Shown here one piece after another: positions 40,341-47,749 of a stretch of 47,749 bases of DNA. The DNA comes from a virus. The stretch spans positions 1-47,749 of the IMG/VR virus record IMGVR_UViG_3300049795_000013; one strand, given 5' to 3'. The notes beneath the pieces are model-generated. The model made no database searches. It was not told the origin of the DNA and saw only the letters and a list, made by a program, of their open reading frames with translations. The translations under genes and the position numbers were made by a program. Each line of letters starts with the position of its first letter. The stretch's first letter is position 1.

Positions 40341-41369
40341 ATGTTCAGTCTCCAAGTTAAAACGATCTTCCGGGTGTTGGGGGAAGCGTTCCTCTCGCTG
40401 GCCGCGATGCCTGCCGACACATCGAACAAAGTCGAGATGACTGGCACACAGTATATCGACAAGTTGGACTTGCCTGATGCCGGGCAGACTGCCGCTGTTG
40501 AAGTGTTCGCAGTTGCCGCGCCCGTCGTGCCGCCAACGCCAAAAGACGCGGTGTCGATCTTCGCCCCGACTGAAGTGCATTTCACCGCACATACGGAAGT
40601 GCCAACCGTCTACATGATGACGGCCAAAGCTGGCGGCGTCACCCGTGAAGCCTTCCACACCAGCGGGTGGACCGACGAGCAACTGATCGAATCCGAGCGC
40701 ATGACGGTGAGCGGCCCAAACGTTGTCCCCGCTTCTGCGGGTGCCGAAGTGTTCGCGACTGCCCCCGTGGTGACTCCGGTTATTTCGACGCCCCCCGCGC
40801 CACCGCCGGCAGTGTCGATTGGTGCGCCGCCACCGCCGCCCGCCGCGTCACCAGTTGTACAGCCGCCCGTCAACGTGGTGGCGACTGCTGCACCGGACGC
40901 GCCAACCCCTGCAATGCGCGATAGCAACAACCTGCCATGGGACGCCCGCATTCACGCCAGCAGCCGTACGCAAACCAAGGACGGCGTATGGACCAAGCGC
41001 AAGGGCGTCAGCGGCGTTGAATTCGCCCGCGTGTCCGGTGAACTGCTGTCGGCCGCCCCAGCGCCGGTGGTTGTCCCTTTTACCCCGCTTGCGCCGCAGC
41101 CGGGCGCGCCTGCATCGGGTGCACCACTTGTTGCGCCTGCGCCACCACCCCCTGCACCTGCCCCGCCTCCGCCCGTTGCTGGGAACACTGACGCGCCGAC
41201 CATCTTTCCTGAATTCTGCAAATGGTTGACAGCGAAGGGTCTGACGCCACCGCAAGCGGAAGTGCACATCAAGGCGTTCGGTCTAGCTAACTTCGGTGCG
41301 CTGGCCCTCCCTGCGAACGCCGCGTTTATCCCGCTGGTGCACGCTGAACTGGCGAAGCAATTAGCATGA
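40341..41369 (+). CDS. Pro-rich replication-block protein
   Basis: The 342-aa protein has RBS AAGGAAC. After a beta-like start it has the motif TREAFHTSGWTDEQLIES (near 101-118), the same as in the SSB-like protein downstream. Then Pro-rich linkers (APPPPPAAS, APAPPPPVAG), and between them LPWDARIHASSRTQTKDGVW (about 199-218), a segment found in several phage proteins near SSB or exonuclease genes. The end (EFCKWLTAKGLTPPQAEVHIKAFG) is helical. Probably a flexible partner of the replication proteins. Confidence 0.72.
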   Translation: MFSLQVKTIFRVLGEAFLSLAAMPADTSNKVEMTGTQYIDKLDLPDAGQTAAVEVFAVAAPVVPPTPKDAVSIFAPTEVHFTAHTEVPTVYMMTAKAGGVTREAFHTSGWTDEQLIESERMTVSGPNVVPASAGAEVFATAPVVTPVISTPPAPPPAVSIGAPPPPPAASPVVQPPVNVVATAAPDAPTPAMRDSNNLPWDARIHASSRTQTKDGVWTKRKGVSGVEFARVSGELLSAAPAPVVVPFTPLAPQPGAPASGAPLVAPAPPPPAPAPPPPVAGNTDAPTIFPEFCKWLTAKGLTPPQAEVHIKAFGLANFGALALPANAAFIPLVHAELAKQLA

Positions 41370-42511
41370 CCAGCCACGCGATATTAGCCCCGTCTGCTGC
41401 CGCCCGGCTGGTAGTCTGCGCCGGTTCGCGTGCAATGGCCGAAGCGTACCCGCAGGAAGAAACCATCGAATCGCGGGAAGGCGACGCGGTGCACTGGGCG
41501 GGTGCTGAACTGCTGCGGGGCCAGCAAGTGGCGCTCGGGCAGGTGGCAGCGAACGGCGTCACCTTAACCGATGAAATGATCGACACGGCTACGCAATACG
41601 CCAACTACCTGTTCAAGCGACATGGGCGAGTCGATGACGAATGGGGCGGTGGTCACATTGACGGGCAGATAGAGCAACTGTGCGGCAATGGTGCGCTTCA
41701 TAAAGACAACTGGGGGACGCCGGATTTCTGGCAGTACGATGCAGAATCACACACGCTCTATGTTGATGATCTTAAAAACGGGCACCGCTTCGTTGATGAG
41801 GTTCGCAACTGGCAGCTGATGAACTACGCGGCATTGATTGCGCACGAACGCGGCCTGTACGGCGATGATCGTTTGCGAATCACGATGACGATCCACCAGC
41901 CACGCGCATATCATCGTCGGGGCGCACATCGATCTGTCACGCTGACGCTCGGTGAACTGCGTAAAGATTTGTCGCTGCTGTCGCTGGCGTTTCGTAACGC
42001 CATGTTGCCGAATGCACCCGTTGTCGCTGCTGATCCCGAGCAATGCCTTGATTGCCCTGGTCGCGTGTACTGCGAAGCTGCCATTGCAGCAGGCTACATT
42101 GCTGTGGACATGGCATATGATTCGACCCCGCTTGTGATGTCGCATGCGGCGATGAGCAAGGAATATCGCATGCTGCTGCGCGCCGAAACGATGATCAAGG
42201 CGCGGCGCGAAGGCATCAAGCAGGCGATTGAATCGACAATCCGACGCGGGCAAGCTGTACCGTTCTTTGGCATGGTCCACAGCAAGGGTCGCCGCGTGTT
42301 CATGGACAACGCACGTGAACAGGGCTTCGTTGATATCGCCATGGTCTACGGTGTCACCGCAGTGAAAGAAAAACTCATCACGCCGACGCAAGCTATTGCG
42401 CAAGGTGTGCCCGAAGAAATAGTACAGATGTACAGTCACGCACCGGCCGGTGCTGCTGAATTGGTAGTAGACGACGGCACTGATGCCGCTCGTATTTTTG
42501 GAGATAATTAA
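41366..42511 (+). CDS. DUF2800 Cas4-like exonuclease
   Basis: The 381-aa protein fits DUF2800 of the PD-(D/E)XK group: APSAAARLVVCAGSRAMAE at the start, REGDAVHWAGAELL, then GTPDFWQYDAESHTLYVDDLKNGHRFVD (D...DLK nuclease core: Asp119, Asp134 and Lys136 approx.) and NWQLMNYAALI. Cys before the end (ECLDCPGRVYC in QCLDCPGRVYCEAA) may bind an iron-sulfur cluster, as in Cas4. Overlaps the previous gene as ATGA. Likely a recombination nuclease. Confidence 0.88.
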   Translation: MTSHAILAPSAAARLVVCAGSRAMAEAYPQEETIESREGDAVHWAGAELLRGQQVALGQVAANGVTLTDEMIDTATQYANYLFKRHGRVDDEWGGGHIDGQIEQLCGNGALHKDNWGTPDFWQYDAESHTLYVDDLKNGHRFVDEVRNWQLMNYAALIAHERGLYGDDRLRITMTIHQPRAYHRRGAHRSVTLTLGELRKDLSLLSLAFRNAMLPNAPVVAADPEQCLDCPGRVYCEAAIAAGYIAVDMAYDSTPLVMSHAAMSKEYRMLLRAETMIKARREGIKQAIESTIRRGQAVPFFGMVHSKGRRVFMDNAREQGFVDIAMVYGVTAVKEKLITPTQAIAQGVPEEIVQMYSHAPAGAAELVVDDGTDAARIFGDN

Positions 42512-42512
42512 A

Positions 42513-43556
42513 ATGGCTGTCGATATCAATAAAGGCGAATTCCTCACCCCCGTTCTGCGTCTGGTACAGGGCGACTGTTTCGAAGCGCAAACCAAAAAGA
42601 TGGACGGTTCCCCGCTCATCGGCGACGACGGCAAACCGTACGTCAAGTATTTCATCGCGGCTGCTGGCCGCAAGGGTGATCCTGCTGTTGAAGCATTCAA
42701 GGCGCAAATCGAAGCGCAAGCACGCAAGGACTTCGCCCACCTGTTCCCCGGCGGTGTCTGCTCGCACCCGCGTTTCTCGTACAAAATCAGCGACGGCGAC
42801 GGGCACGATGACAACGGCAAGAGCAACGCCGCCAAGGAAGGCTTCGCCGGGCACTGGGTGTTCCGCTTTTCGACTGGCTACCCACCGAAGTGCTACGCGG
42901 CAGGCAAGTACGATCCAATGACCGACCAACTGCACCCAGTCAACGGCCTGAACCCGATTCCACGTGGCTACTACATCCGTGTCAACGGCGTGATGAAGGG
43001 TAACGGAAACGCGCTGAAACCCGGCGTGTACGTGTTCCACAACCTGATCGAATTCGCTGCCCCCGGCAATCTCATCGTCAGCGGCCCGGACGCAAGCTCC
43101 GTGTTCGGTGGTGGCGCTGCTGCACCTGCACCACAAGCAGCGTACGCACCGCCGCCCCCGCAGGTCGCTGTGGCCCCGGCTGCGCCAGCGTTCACGATGA
43201 CGGCGCTTGCCAACGGTCTGACTCGCGAGCAGTACATCGCCAGCGGGTGGACCGACGCGGCGTTGCTGTCGGGCGGGTACATGTTCGCAGCGGCCCCTGT
43301 AGCGCCACCTGCGCCACCCGCTGCTGCAATGGCACCACCGCCACCCCAGCAGGTCGCTGTGGCCCCGCATCCGGGCATCCTGGCCCCTTTGCCGCCCGGT
43401 GGTTCTGCGCCACCGCCACCACCCCCTGCGCCGATTGCCGCTGCCGCGCCCGGCTTCAAGATGAGTAACCCGGTGGGCACCAGCTACGCCGCGTACATCG
43501 CTGCCGGTTGGAGCGACGCAACGCTGGTGCAAAACGGCCACATGGTGCCGGTATGA
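42513..43556 (+). CDS. Single-stranded DNA-binding protein (DUF2815-like) with Pro-rich tail
   Basis: The 347-aa protein (ATG 42513, GGAG upstream) begins with the OB-like SSB domain of DUF2815-type proteins: LRLVQGDCFEAQT, GKPYVKYFIAAAGRKG, RFSYKISDGDG, GHWVFRFSTGYPPKCY, PRGYYIRVNGVMKGNGNALKPGVYVFHN. From residue 200 on, Pro/Ala linkers separate two copies of a short motif, TREQYIASGWTDAALLSGGYM and SYAAYIAAGWSDATLVQNGHM. These may bind partner proteins, as in SSB tails. It sits between the exonuclease and polymerase. Confidence 0.85.
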   Translation: MAVDINKGEFLTPVLRLVQGDCFEAQTKKMDGSPLIGDDGKPYVKYFIAAAGRKGDPAVEAFKAQIEAQARKDFAHLFPGGVCSHPRFSYKISDGDGHDDNGKSNAAKEGFAGHWVFRFSTGYPPKCYAAGKYDPMTDQLHPVNGLNPIPRGYYIRVNGVMKGNGNALKPGVYVFHNLIEFAAPGNLIVSGPDASSVFGGGAAAPAPQAAYAPPPPQVAVAPAAPAFTMTALANGLTREQYIASGWTDAALLSGGYMFAAAPVAPPAPPAAAMAPPPPQQVAVAPHPGILAPLPPGGSAPPPPPPAPIAAAAPGFKMSNPVGTSYAAYIAAGWSDATLVQNGHMVPV

Positions 43557-43825
43557 CTGGCGACGGAGTTTTGAAGAAGGGCGACGATCTTGACGGGCAC
43601 GGATTTGCGTCCCCATCCAAGTCCACCACTACCAGCGTGTTGACTGTTGACATCAAGCCGGGCGACATTGTCGCTAAGTTGACAGAAGTTGTTGAACGCC
43701 TGCAAATGATCAAAAAGAAGAACGATCAGTTGCAGGCGCAATTTGCATCGGGTTCGGCGTCCTGGCATACTTGTGAAAGCATTGACGACGACTTACACGA
43801 AATCAGCACCCTGTTGGGCGAGTAA
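43553..43825 (+). CDS. Small coiled-coil protein
   Basis: The 90-aa protein (ATG 43553, ATGA overlap) has a single amphipathic helix, VAKLTEVVERLQMIKKKNDQLQAQF, with heptads, and an acidic end. A terminator follows. Unknown; probably part of the replication group. Confidence 0.65.
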   Translation: MTGDGVLKKGDDLDGHGFASPSKSTTTSVLTVDIKPGDIVAKLTEVVERLQMIKKKNDQLQAQFASGSASWHTCESIDDDLHEISTLLGE

Positions 43826-43832
43826 CATCCCT

Positions 43833-43852
43833 CCCCGCTTCGGCGGGGTTTT
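43833..43852 (+). terminator. Rho-independent terminator
   Basis: CCCCGC-TTCG-GCGGGG followed by TTTTC, immediately after the 43825 stop. It separates the SSB-like unit from the polymerase gene. Confidence 0.85.
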
Positions 43853-43901
43853 CATATCCGCACGCTGCCCGCGATAGGCGCAGCACACGAAAGGTTCTAT
43901 C

Positions 43902-45992
43902 ATGACCACAGTCACCATACACGCGCACCCTGATCAATTTCTACCAAGTTCACCGCGAAGCTTTAACCCTGCGCTGTACCAGCCAATCGCACCACCACCG
44001 GCTGCTGTCGGTAAAACAATCCGTATGTTCGACATCGAATGTTATCGCAATTATTTTTTAACTAAGCTGTACGACCGTAACACCAAACAATTCTTCAGCT
44101 TTGAATTCAGCATACGCAAGGCGTTCAATTGGCTAGCGCTGCGTGCAATGCTGATGGACGGAACTATCGTCGGCTTCAATTCAAATAAATACGATATGCT
44201 GATGCTCAGTGCTGCCGCTACTGGTCGCTTTACAAACGACATGTTGAAGAATCTTAGCGACTACATCATCCTTACAAAGCCATCGCCGCAACCGTGGCAG
44301 ATAGCGCGTGACTGGGGATTTGAAATCCTTACGCTTGACCACATCGACCTGTTCGAAATCATCCCAGGTCAAGGCAGTCTGAAGATTTACGCGGGCCGCG
44401 TGCACAGCCGCAAGATGCAGGACTTGCCGTATGCGCCAGATAAAATTCTCACCTACGATGAGATGGACTTCACTGACCTGTATTGCGGCAATGATCTGTT
44501 GAACACCAATGACCTGTACACAGCGGTGCTTACGAGCATTGAGACCCGCGAAGAATTGACCGCGATGTATTGCGTTGACATGAGGTCGAAATCAGATGCA
44601 CAGATTGCCGAAGCGGGTTTTAAGAAGCTGCTCACCACCAAGGTGTACCCACCACAGATTCCACCCGGCACACGCTTTCAATACACGCCTGCGCCGTTCC
44701 TGCGCTTCACCACACCTGTGATGCTAGACGCGTTCGCGATGATTCAGCGGACATCATTCGTGATCGCGAACAGCGGTCAGCCTGAAATGCCACCCGAACT
44801 GGATAAATTCGAAATCAAACTGGGTAGTAGTGTCTACCGGCTTGGTATCGGTGGACTGCATTCAAGTGAAAAAGGCGCGTGGCATCGGGCGGGCGATGGC
44901 GTCAGACTGGTAGATGTAGACGTTGTATCCTACTACCCGAAAATCATCTCAATATTGAGAATGTACCCACATCAAATCGGGCCATCGTTCTTGGCGATTT
45001 ACGAAGGGTGGATTGCAACCCGGATCAAATATAAGAATGAGGGCAACAAGAAAAAAGCGGCTACCTACAAAATTAAAATTAACGGAACGTTCGGCAAGAC
45101 AGGCAGCAAGTACAGCATTTTGTACGCGCCGGAAATGATGATCCGCACGACCATCACGGGGCAGCTTGCGCTGCTGATGCTAATCGAAATGCTGGTGACA
45201 GCCGGGATGGACTGCGTGTCTGCGAACACAGATGGCGTTGTCATCAAATGCACTGATGCTCAAGTAGCACAACGCGATCTTATCGTCCGACATTGGGAAG
45301 CGCTGACTGGATTTGAAACGGAAGCAAACGAATACATTGCATTGTTCTCGCGGGACATCAACAGTTATCTCGCGGCCAAGCCTGCATACACCGATAAGAA
45401 AGGCGTTGCGCATCCAATCGAGTTCAAGACGAAAGGCGCGTTTGCTGACGATCCAGATAGTCAACTGGCGAAGAATCCGACCAACATCGTGTGCCTGGAC
45501 GCGGTGAAAGCCTACCTGATTGGCGGCGTGCCGCTTGAGCAGACAATCCGGCGCTGCGATGACATCAGGAAGTTCGTAACGATTCGCGGCGTCAAGGGTG
45601 GGGGCGAGTGGGTGCATGACACCTTGAACGCGGTGACAGTCGGCCAGAAACGCGAGGTATTGAATCGTCACGGGTGGACTGAGGTCGCCAAAGGGCATTG
45701 GATGGGGTGGGAAGAGGGGTTTGATACCCACACGCCTGTTAAGACCGACGACGCGTTCAAGCGCGTGTGTATGCAGATACCCCGTACCTACCTAGGCAAG
45801 GCTGTCCGCTGGTACTACGGGGCCGGGCAGAAAGGACACATTGCATACGCCAGTAACGGCAATCTCGTTGCGAGGTCTGAGGGCGCCAAACCGTGCATGG
45901 AATTACCTGATGTGCTGCCGCCAGACATTGATTATGAGTTCTACATCAGGGAGGCGAAGTCATTGCTAAAAGATTTGGGAATAAACTGTTGA
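43902..45992 (+). CDS. Family B-like DNA polymerase
   Basis: The 696-aa protein has the exonuclease motifs FDIE (43-46; Exo I), GFNSNKYD (91-98; Exo II) and YCGND (194-198; Exo III YxxxD). The polymerase motifs are A: DVDVVSYYP (338-346), B: KIKINGTFGK (390-399) and C: ANTDGVV (441-447). Motif C has NTDG rather than the common DTDS, but the essential Asp444 remains. The C-terminus from about 560 is specific to this subgroup. I see no TPR insertions of protein-primed enzymes with certainty. With the PrimPol it would make the phage replisome. RBS AAAGG. Confidence 0.9.
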   Translation: MTTVTIHAHPDQFLPSSPRSFNPALYQPIAPPPAAVGKTIRMFDIECYRNYFLTKLYDRNTKQFFSFEFSIRKAFNWLALRAMLMDGTIVGFNSNKYDMLMLSAAATGRFTNDMLKNLSDYIILTKPSPQPWQIARDWGFEILTLDHIDLFEIIPGQGSLKIYAGRVHSRKMQDLPYAPDKILTYDEMDFTDLYCGNDLLNTNDLYTAVLTSIETREELTAMYCVDMRSKSDAQIAEAGFKKLLTTKVYPPQIPPGTRFQYTPAPFLRFTTPVMLDAFAMIQRTSFVIANSGQPEMPPELDKFEIKLGSSVYRLGIGGLHSSEKGAWHRAGDGVRLVDVDVVSYYPKIISILRMYPHQIGPSFLAIYEGWIATRIKYKNEGNKKKAATYKIKINGTFGKTGSKYSILYAPEMMIRTTITGQLALLMLIEMLVTAGMDCVSANTDGVVIKCTDAQVAQRDLIVRHWEALTGFETEANEYIALFSRDINSYLAAKPAYTDKKGVAHPIEFKTKGAFADDPDSQLAKNPTNIVCLDAVKAYLIGGVPLEQTIRRCDDIRKFVTIRGVKGGGEWVHDTLNAVTVGQKREVLNRHGWTEVAKGHWMGWEEGFDTHTPVKTDDAFKRVCMQIPRTYLGKAVRWYYGAGQKGHIAYASNGNLVARSEGAKPCMELPDVLPPDIDYEFYIREAKSLLKDLGINC

Positions 45993-46017
45993 CACGGATT
46001 CCGTGCTTTGTTATAGT
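45989..46017 (+). promoter_or_regulatory. Strong sigma70 promoter with palindromic operator (copy 2)
   Basis: TTGACA (45989-45994), 17 bp, TATAGT (46012-46017), with CACGG-ATT-CCGTG at 45993-46005. The -35 overlaps the polymerase stop. Almost identical to the promoter at 28461, including its leader. Confidence 0.88.
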
Positions 46018-46042
46018 CTCTCTACACCAACCGGAGAACATC

Positions 46043-46258
46043 ATGAAAAAAGCACCTAAGACACTTGCCGAAATGCGCGCAGCAGCTTACGCAGCATTTG
46101 CCGACCACGAAACTGATATTAAAACCAACCCCGAATACAACAGCAAGTCGGGTAAGCGACACCCACTCAGTCGCCCGATGACTCACCAGCAAGCGTGTAC
46201 GATGAAAAGCAAGTTCACTCAGCACGACGGGCGACACATTGAAATCGAGCAGGTTTAA
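46043..46258 (+). CDS. Small early-type protein (71 aa)
   Basis: Starts at ATG 46043 with CGGAGAA upstream. Residues include LAEMRAAAYAAFADHETDI and KRHPLSRPMTHQQA. It is basic and helical. No known family. First gene under promoter copy 2. Confidence 0.65.
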   Translation: MKKAPKTLAEMRAAAYAAFADHETDIKTNPEYNSKSGKRHPLSRPMTHQQACTMKSKFTQHDGRHIEIEQV

Positions 46259-46281
46259 CACCAACCACTAGGAGAATCAAC

Positions 46282-46884
46282 ATGCGTTACGAGTCACCAA
46301 AAACAGCACGCGGTAACATCGGCGTTTCTTACGTGTCGGCGGAAAAGGCAGTCGAGCAAGCCCAAGAAATGGACAATAACAACTGCACGGACTGCACGGA
46401 CTGCACGGGCTGCAAGTACTGCACGGGCTGCACGGGCTGCACGGGCTGCACGGGCTGCACGGGCTGCACGGGCTGCACGGGCTGCACGGGCTGCACGGGC
46501 TGCACGGACTGCACGGGCTGCACGGGCTGCACTTATTTCGTGAACGGGGTTTTGGGAATTACACCAGAACAGCAAGCTGCAAATCTCGATAAAGTGGCTG
46601 CGATCATCCTTGATAGCGGGGATCGTTTGCAGATGAACTTGTGGCACAAGGATGATTCGTGGAAAGGCAAAACGTGTGCAGAAGAAGCTGTGTGCGGTAC
46701 GACACATTGTCTTGCTGGGTGGTTGCAAGTGTGCGCAACGGACCCTGAAATTCGCAACAAGGAACCCGAAGTTGCTGGCGCAATGCAGGCACCCGTGGCC
46801 GCAAAGATGTTCTATCAAAGTTCAGACGAAGTAATTGCGTGGCTGAGGGGTCGTGAATACGCTAAAGAACTTGGTGTAGCGTAA
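46282..46884 (+). CDS. Cys-Thr-Gly tripeptide-repeat protein with C-terminal HCxAGW domain
   Basis: The 200-aa protein has, at residues 35-85, 17 consecutive tripeptides starting with Cys (mostly C-T-G, some C-T-D, one C-K-Y, and a last C-T-Y). C-terminal residues 90-200 resemble a domain found on phage pentapeptide-repeat proteins: [42 protein letters not shown]. In related proteins the N-terminus is a pentapeptide or other beta-solenoid. So the repeat may form a Cys-lined helix or bind metal. RBS AGGAGAA. A bidirectional terminator follows. Confidence 0.75.
   Translation: MRYESPKTARGNIGVSYVSAEKAVEQAQEMDNNNCTDCTDCTGCKYCTGCTGCTGCTGCTGCTGCTGCTGCTGCTDCTGCTGCTYFVNGVLGITPEQQAANLDKVAAIILDSGDRLQMNLWHKDDSWKGKTCAEEAVCGTTHCLAGWLQVCATDPEIRNKEPEVAGAMQAPVAAKMFYQSSDEVIAWLRGREYAKELGVA
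46384..46536 (+). repeat. 9-bp tandem repeat (TGCACGGGC units)
   Basis: Seventeen 9-nt units, most of them identical TGCACGGGC, some with TGCACGGAC and one TGCAAGTAC. In frame throughout, encoding the Cys-Thr-Gly run. Confidence 0.95.
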
Positions 46885-46890
46885 GTAAAT

Positions 46891-46924
46891 AAAAAGCCAC
46901 CCAAGTTACCCGAGGTGGCTTTTT
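46891..46924. terminator. Bidirectional terminator between convergent blocks
   Basis: AAAAGCCACC and GGTGGCTTTT form a 10-bp stem around 12 nt, with A-run on one side and T-run on the other. It serves the plus 46884 gene and the minus Rz end. Confidence 0.9.
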
Positions 46925-46945
46925 GCTGCTTGCTGCTGTTGTTGC

Positions 46946-47419
46946 CTATTGCATGAACCCGTGAGCCTTGCCGAAGTCTTGGCACGCTTGGCCGGTAGCG
47001 AAGGCTTGCTCTACCTTGACAGTCAGCGCTCTAATATCCGCTTCAGTTCCTTCTGAAACCAACCTGGGGCTGGGATCGGGGCGGTCGCTACCGCTGGCAT
47101 CTGGGGCTTTGGTGGCTGAGGTAGGCCCACAGGTTCCGGGGCCGACGCGCACGCGGTCAACATAAATAGTGCGAATAACAGGAGCAAGTTTTTCATCGTT
47201 AGCTTTCGTGATTGTTGCGTTGATGGAGTCATTCTTAGCGGCCACCACGACGTTTTCGGCCACGCGGGTGACTACCGCCGCCAAGTCCCGCGCTTTGCGA
47301 TCTGAGACCGCCTGATCGTATCCAGCGCGCCATACGTGTGAGCGGTACGCCACACCACCGACGAGCAGCACGAGCAGCGCCAGGGAGACCGCCGCAATCT
47401 TGATTGACGTTGTGTTCAT
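46946..47419 (-). CDS. Rz: Inner-membrane spanin (Rz-like)
   Basis: The 157-aa protein starts at ATG 47419 (AAAGGAAA upstream). It has one N-terminal membrane helix (KIAAVSLALLVLLVGGVAY, 7-25) and then a periplasmic coiled coil (VSDRKARDLAAVVTRVAENVVVAAKNDS), as in i-spanins. A Cys near CGPTSAT and one at the end could form a dimer link. Together with the embedded Rz1 it joins the outer membrane for the last step of lysis. A terminator follows. Confidence 0.88.
   Translation of the reverse strand: MNTTSIKIAAVSLALLVLLVGGVAYRSHVWRAGYDQAVSDRKARDLAAVVTRVAENVVVAAKNDSINATITKANDEKLAPVIRTIYVDRVRVGPGTCGPTSATKAPDASGSDRPDPSPRLVSEGTEADIRALTVKVEQAFATGQACQDFGKAHGFMQ
47023..47196 (-). CDS. Rz1: Outer-membrane lipoprotein spanin (Rz1-like), nested in Rz
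   Basis: Within Rz in another frame, ATG 47196 starts a 57-aa lipoprotein: MKNLLLLFALFMLTAC with lipobox LTAC (Cys16), then Pro-rich (EPVGLPQPPKPQMP, IPAPGW). This is the standard o-spanin. Completely embedded, as in lambda-like Rz/Rz1 pairs. Confidence 0.9.
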   Translation of the reverse strand: MKNLLLLFALFMLTACASAPEPVGLPQPPKPQMPAVATAPIPAPGWFQKELKRILER

Positions 47420-47429
47420 GTGGTTTCCT

Positions 47430-47540
47430 TTACGGTCTACGGGGACCGAAGAATAACGACAGTTCATAAAGCAGCATGCCAACAATCGCAATGGCACCCA
47501 CACCCATCCCAGCCATAAAAATCAACACATCGCTGACCAT
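47430..47540 (-). CDS. Tiny single-TM protein of the lysis cassette (36 aa)
   Basis: ATG 47540 overlaps the preceding stop as TGATG; the end lies 10 nt before Rz. It has one membrane helix (VLIFMAGMGVGAIAIVGMLL) and a short basic tail (GPRRP). It may be a pinholin-like or antiholin peptide; no homology seen. Confidence 0.6.
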   Translation of the reverse strand: MVSDVLIFMAGMGVGAIAIVGMLLYELSLFFGPRRP

Positions 47541-47749
47541 CAGGGATTTTCCTTTACGGTGGATTCAGTCATCTTGGTCATGCTCGTTGTGGTGGTTCCG
47601 ATACTCGGCATATCCTTTTTATCGAAAACCAATTTGGCAATGATCGGCCCCACCCATGCTCCCAGCCATAAGCCGAACATCTCGAAGGTTAGCTTGTCTT
47701 TAGTTTCCAGATCGGCAATGACCCAGGTGGATACAGCACCCGCAATATT
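47540..47749 (-). CDS. Lysis-cassette membrane protein, C-terminal part (continues at 108-1)
   Basis: 69 codons, in frame with the gene at 1-108. It starts at the window edge with NIAGAVSTWV, continues through KLTFEMFGLWLGAWVGPIIAKLVF (a second membrane helix) and ends in a Thr/Met-rich tail. The stop overlaps the 36-aa gene start as TGATG. See the entry at 1-108. Confidence 0.75.
   Translation of the reverse strand, partial: NIAGAVSTWVIADLETKDKLTFEMFGLWLGAWVGPIIAKLVFDKKDMPSIGTTTTSMTKMTESTVKENP

Noticed and set aside
41747-43616. Long open frames on the minus strand opposite the DUF2800 and SSB-like genes
   Set aside because: They are shadows of GC-biased plus-strand genes with clear families; products are Arg/His/Cys-rich without any recognisable domain.
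43670-43700. TTGACA inside the small coiled-coil gene as promoter
   Set aside because: No matching -10 at 16-18 bp, and it lies within a conserved helix-coding stretch.
46384-46536. Tandem repeat resembling a CRISPR array
   Set aside because: Units are 9 bp, without spacers, and all in frame within a gene.
1-47749. tRNA genes, integrase, attachment site, insertion sequences, riboswitch
   Set aside because: I looked for cloverleaf arms, tyrosine/serine recombinase motifs, transposase DDE motifs and terminal inverted repeats and saw none that hold up.

Overview
The window looks like a complete genome of a contractile-tailed (myovirus-type) bacteriophage, about 47.7 kb, cut open inside a gene. 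The gene entering at the left edge (1-108, minus) continues in frame at the right edge (47749 down to 47540, minus), so the ends join into one plausible 105-aa membrane protein. A spanin pair (Rz with Rz1 nested inside) implies a Gram-negative host, probably a pseudomonadote; I see nothing that fixes the genus. There is no integrase, no CI-like repressor, no tRNA, no rRNA and no CRISPR array, so a lytic lifestyle is most likely, although a ParB-like protein is present.

Layout. (1) 27568 down to 1, and on across the junction to 46946, is a long minus-strand late block. In order of transcription it holds TerS and TerL (TerL carries an intein in its P-loop), then an accessory virion/fibre locus (24085-20575), portal, minor head protein, protease/scaffold, cement protein, major capsid, connector and completion proteins, sheath, tube, a frameshifted tail-assembly chaperone, tape measure with a lysozyme domain, Dit-like protein, baseplate plug, hub, spike, gp25-like wedge, baseplate J, DUF2612, tail fibre, and then a lysis cassette with several small membrane proteins, an endolysin-like enzyme and spanins. 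One small plus-strand gene (24170-24466) interrupts this block. (2) 27721-30707 is a plus-strand run of small genes. Most overlap as ATGA and are led by a near-consensus sigma70 promoter; they are probably early, host-directed genes. (3) 40252 down to 30742 is a minus-strand block for DNA metabolism and regulation: SF2 helicase, VRR-NUC-like nuclease, DUF4406, ParB-like, DUF551, TetR-type HTH, PrimPol-helicase, DUF1643 and small proteins. (4) 40341-46884 is a plus-strand replication block: Pro-rich protein, DUF2800 Cas4-like nuclease, DUF2815-type ssDNA-binding protein, family B DNA polymerase, and a Cys-Thr-Gly repeat protein.

How it works together. PrimPol-helicase, SF2 helicase, PolB, the SSB-like protein and the Cas4-like and VRR nucleases form a largely self-contained replication/recombination set. 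TerS/TerL package DNA through the DUF1073 portal into a capsid built on a nested protease/scaffold pair. The DUF3383/DUF3277 sheath and tube and the plug-type baseplate make a contractile tail. Regulation appears organised by a few shared signals: two promoters with a CACGG-N3-CCGTG palindrome in the spacer (28461, 45989), three promoters with GTTAGTA in the spacer (37911, 38572, 40275), and a large inverted repeat between the divergent terS and 27721 genes.

Most notable: a class-3-like intein with Ser at +1 in the TerL Walker A motif, a start-less -1 frame fused to the tail chaperone, an in-frame nested scaffold, the shared promoter/operator families, and two proteins built on hypermutable short repeats.
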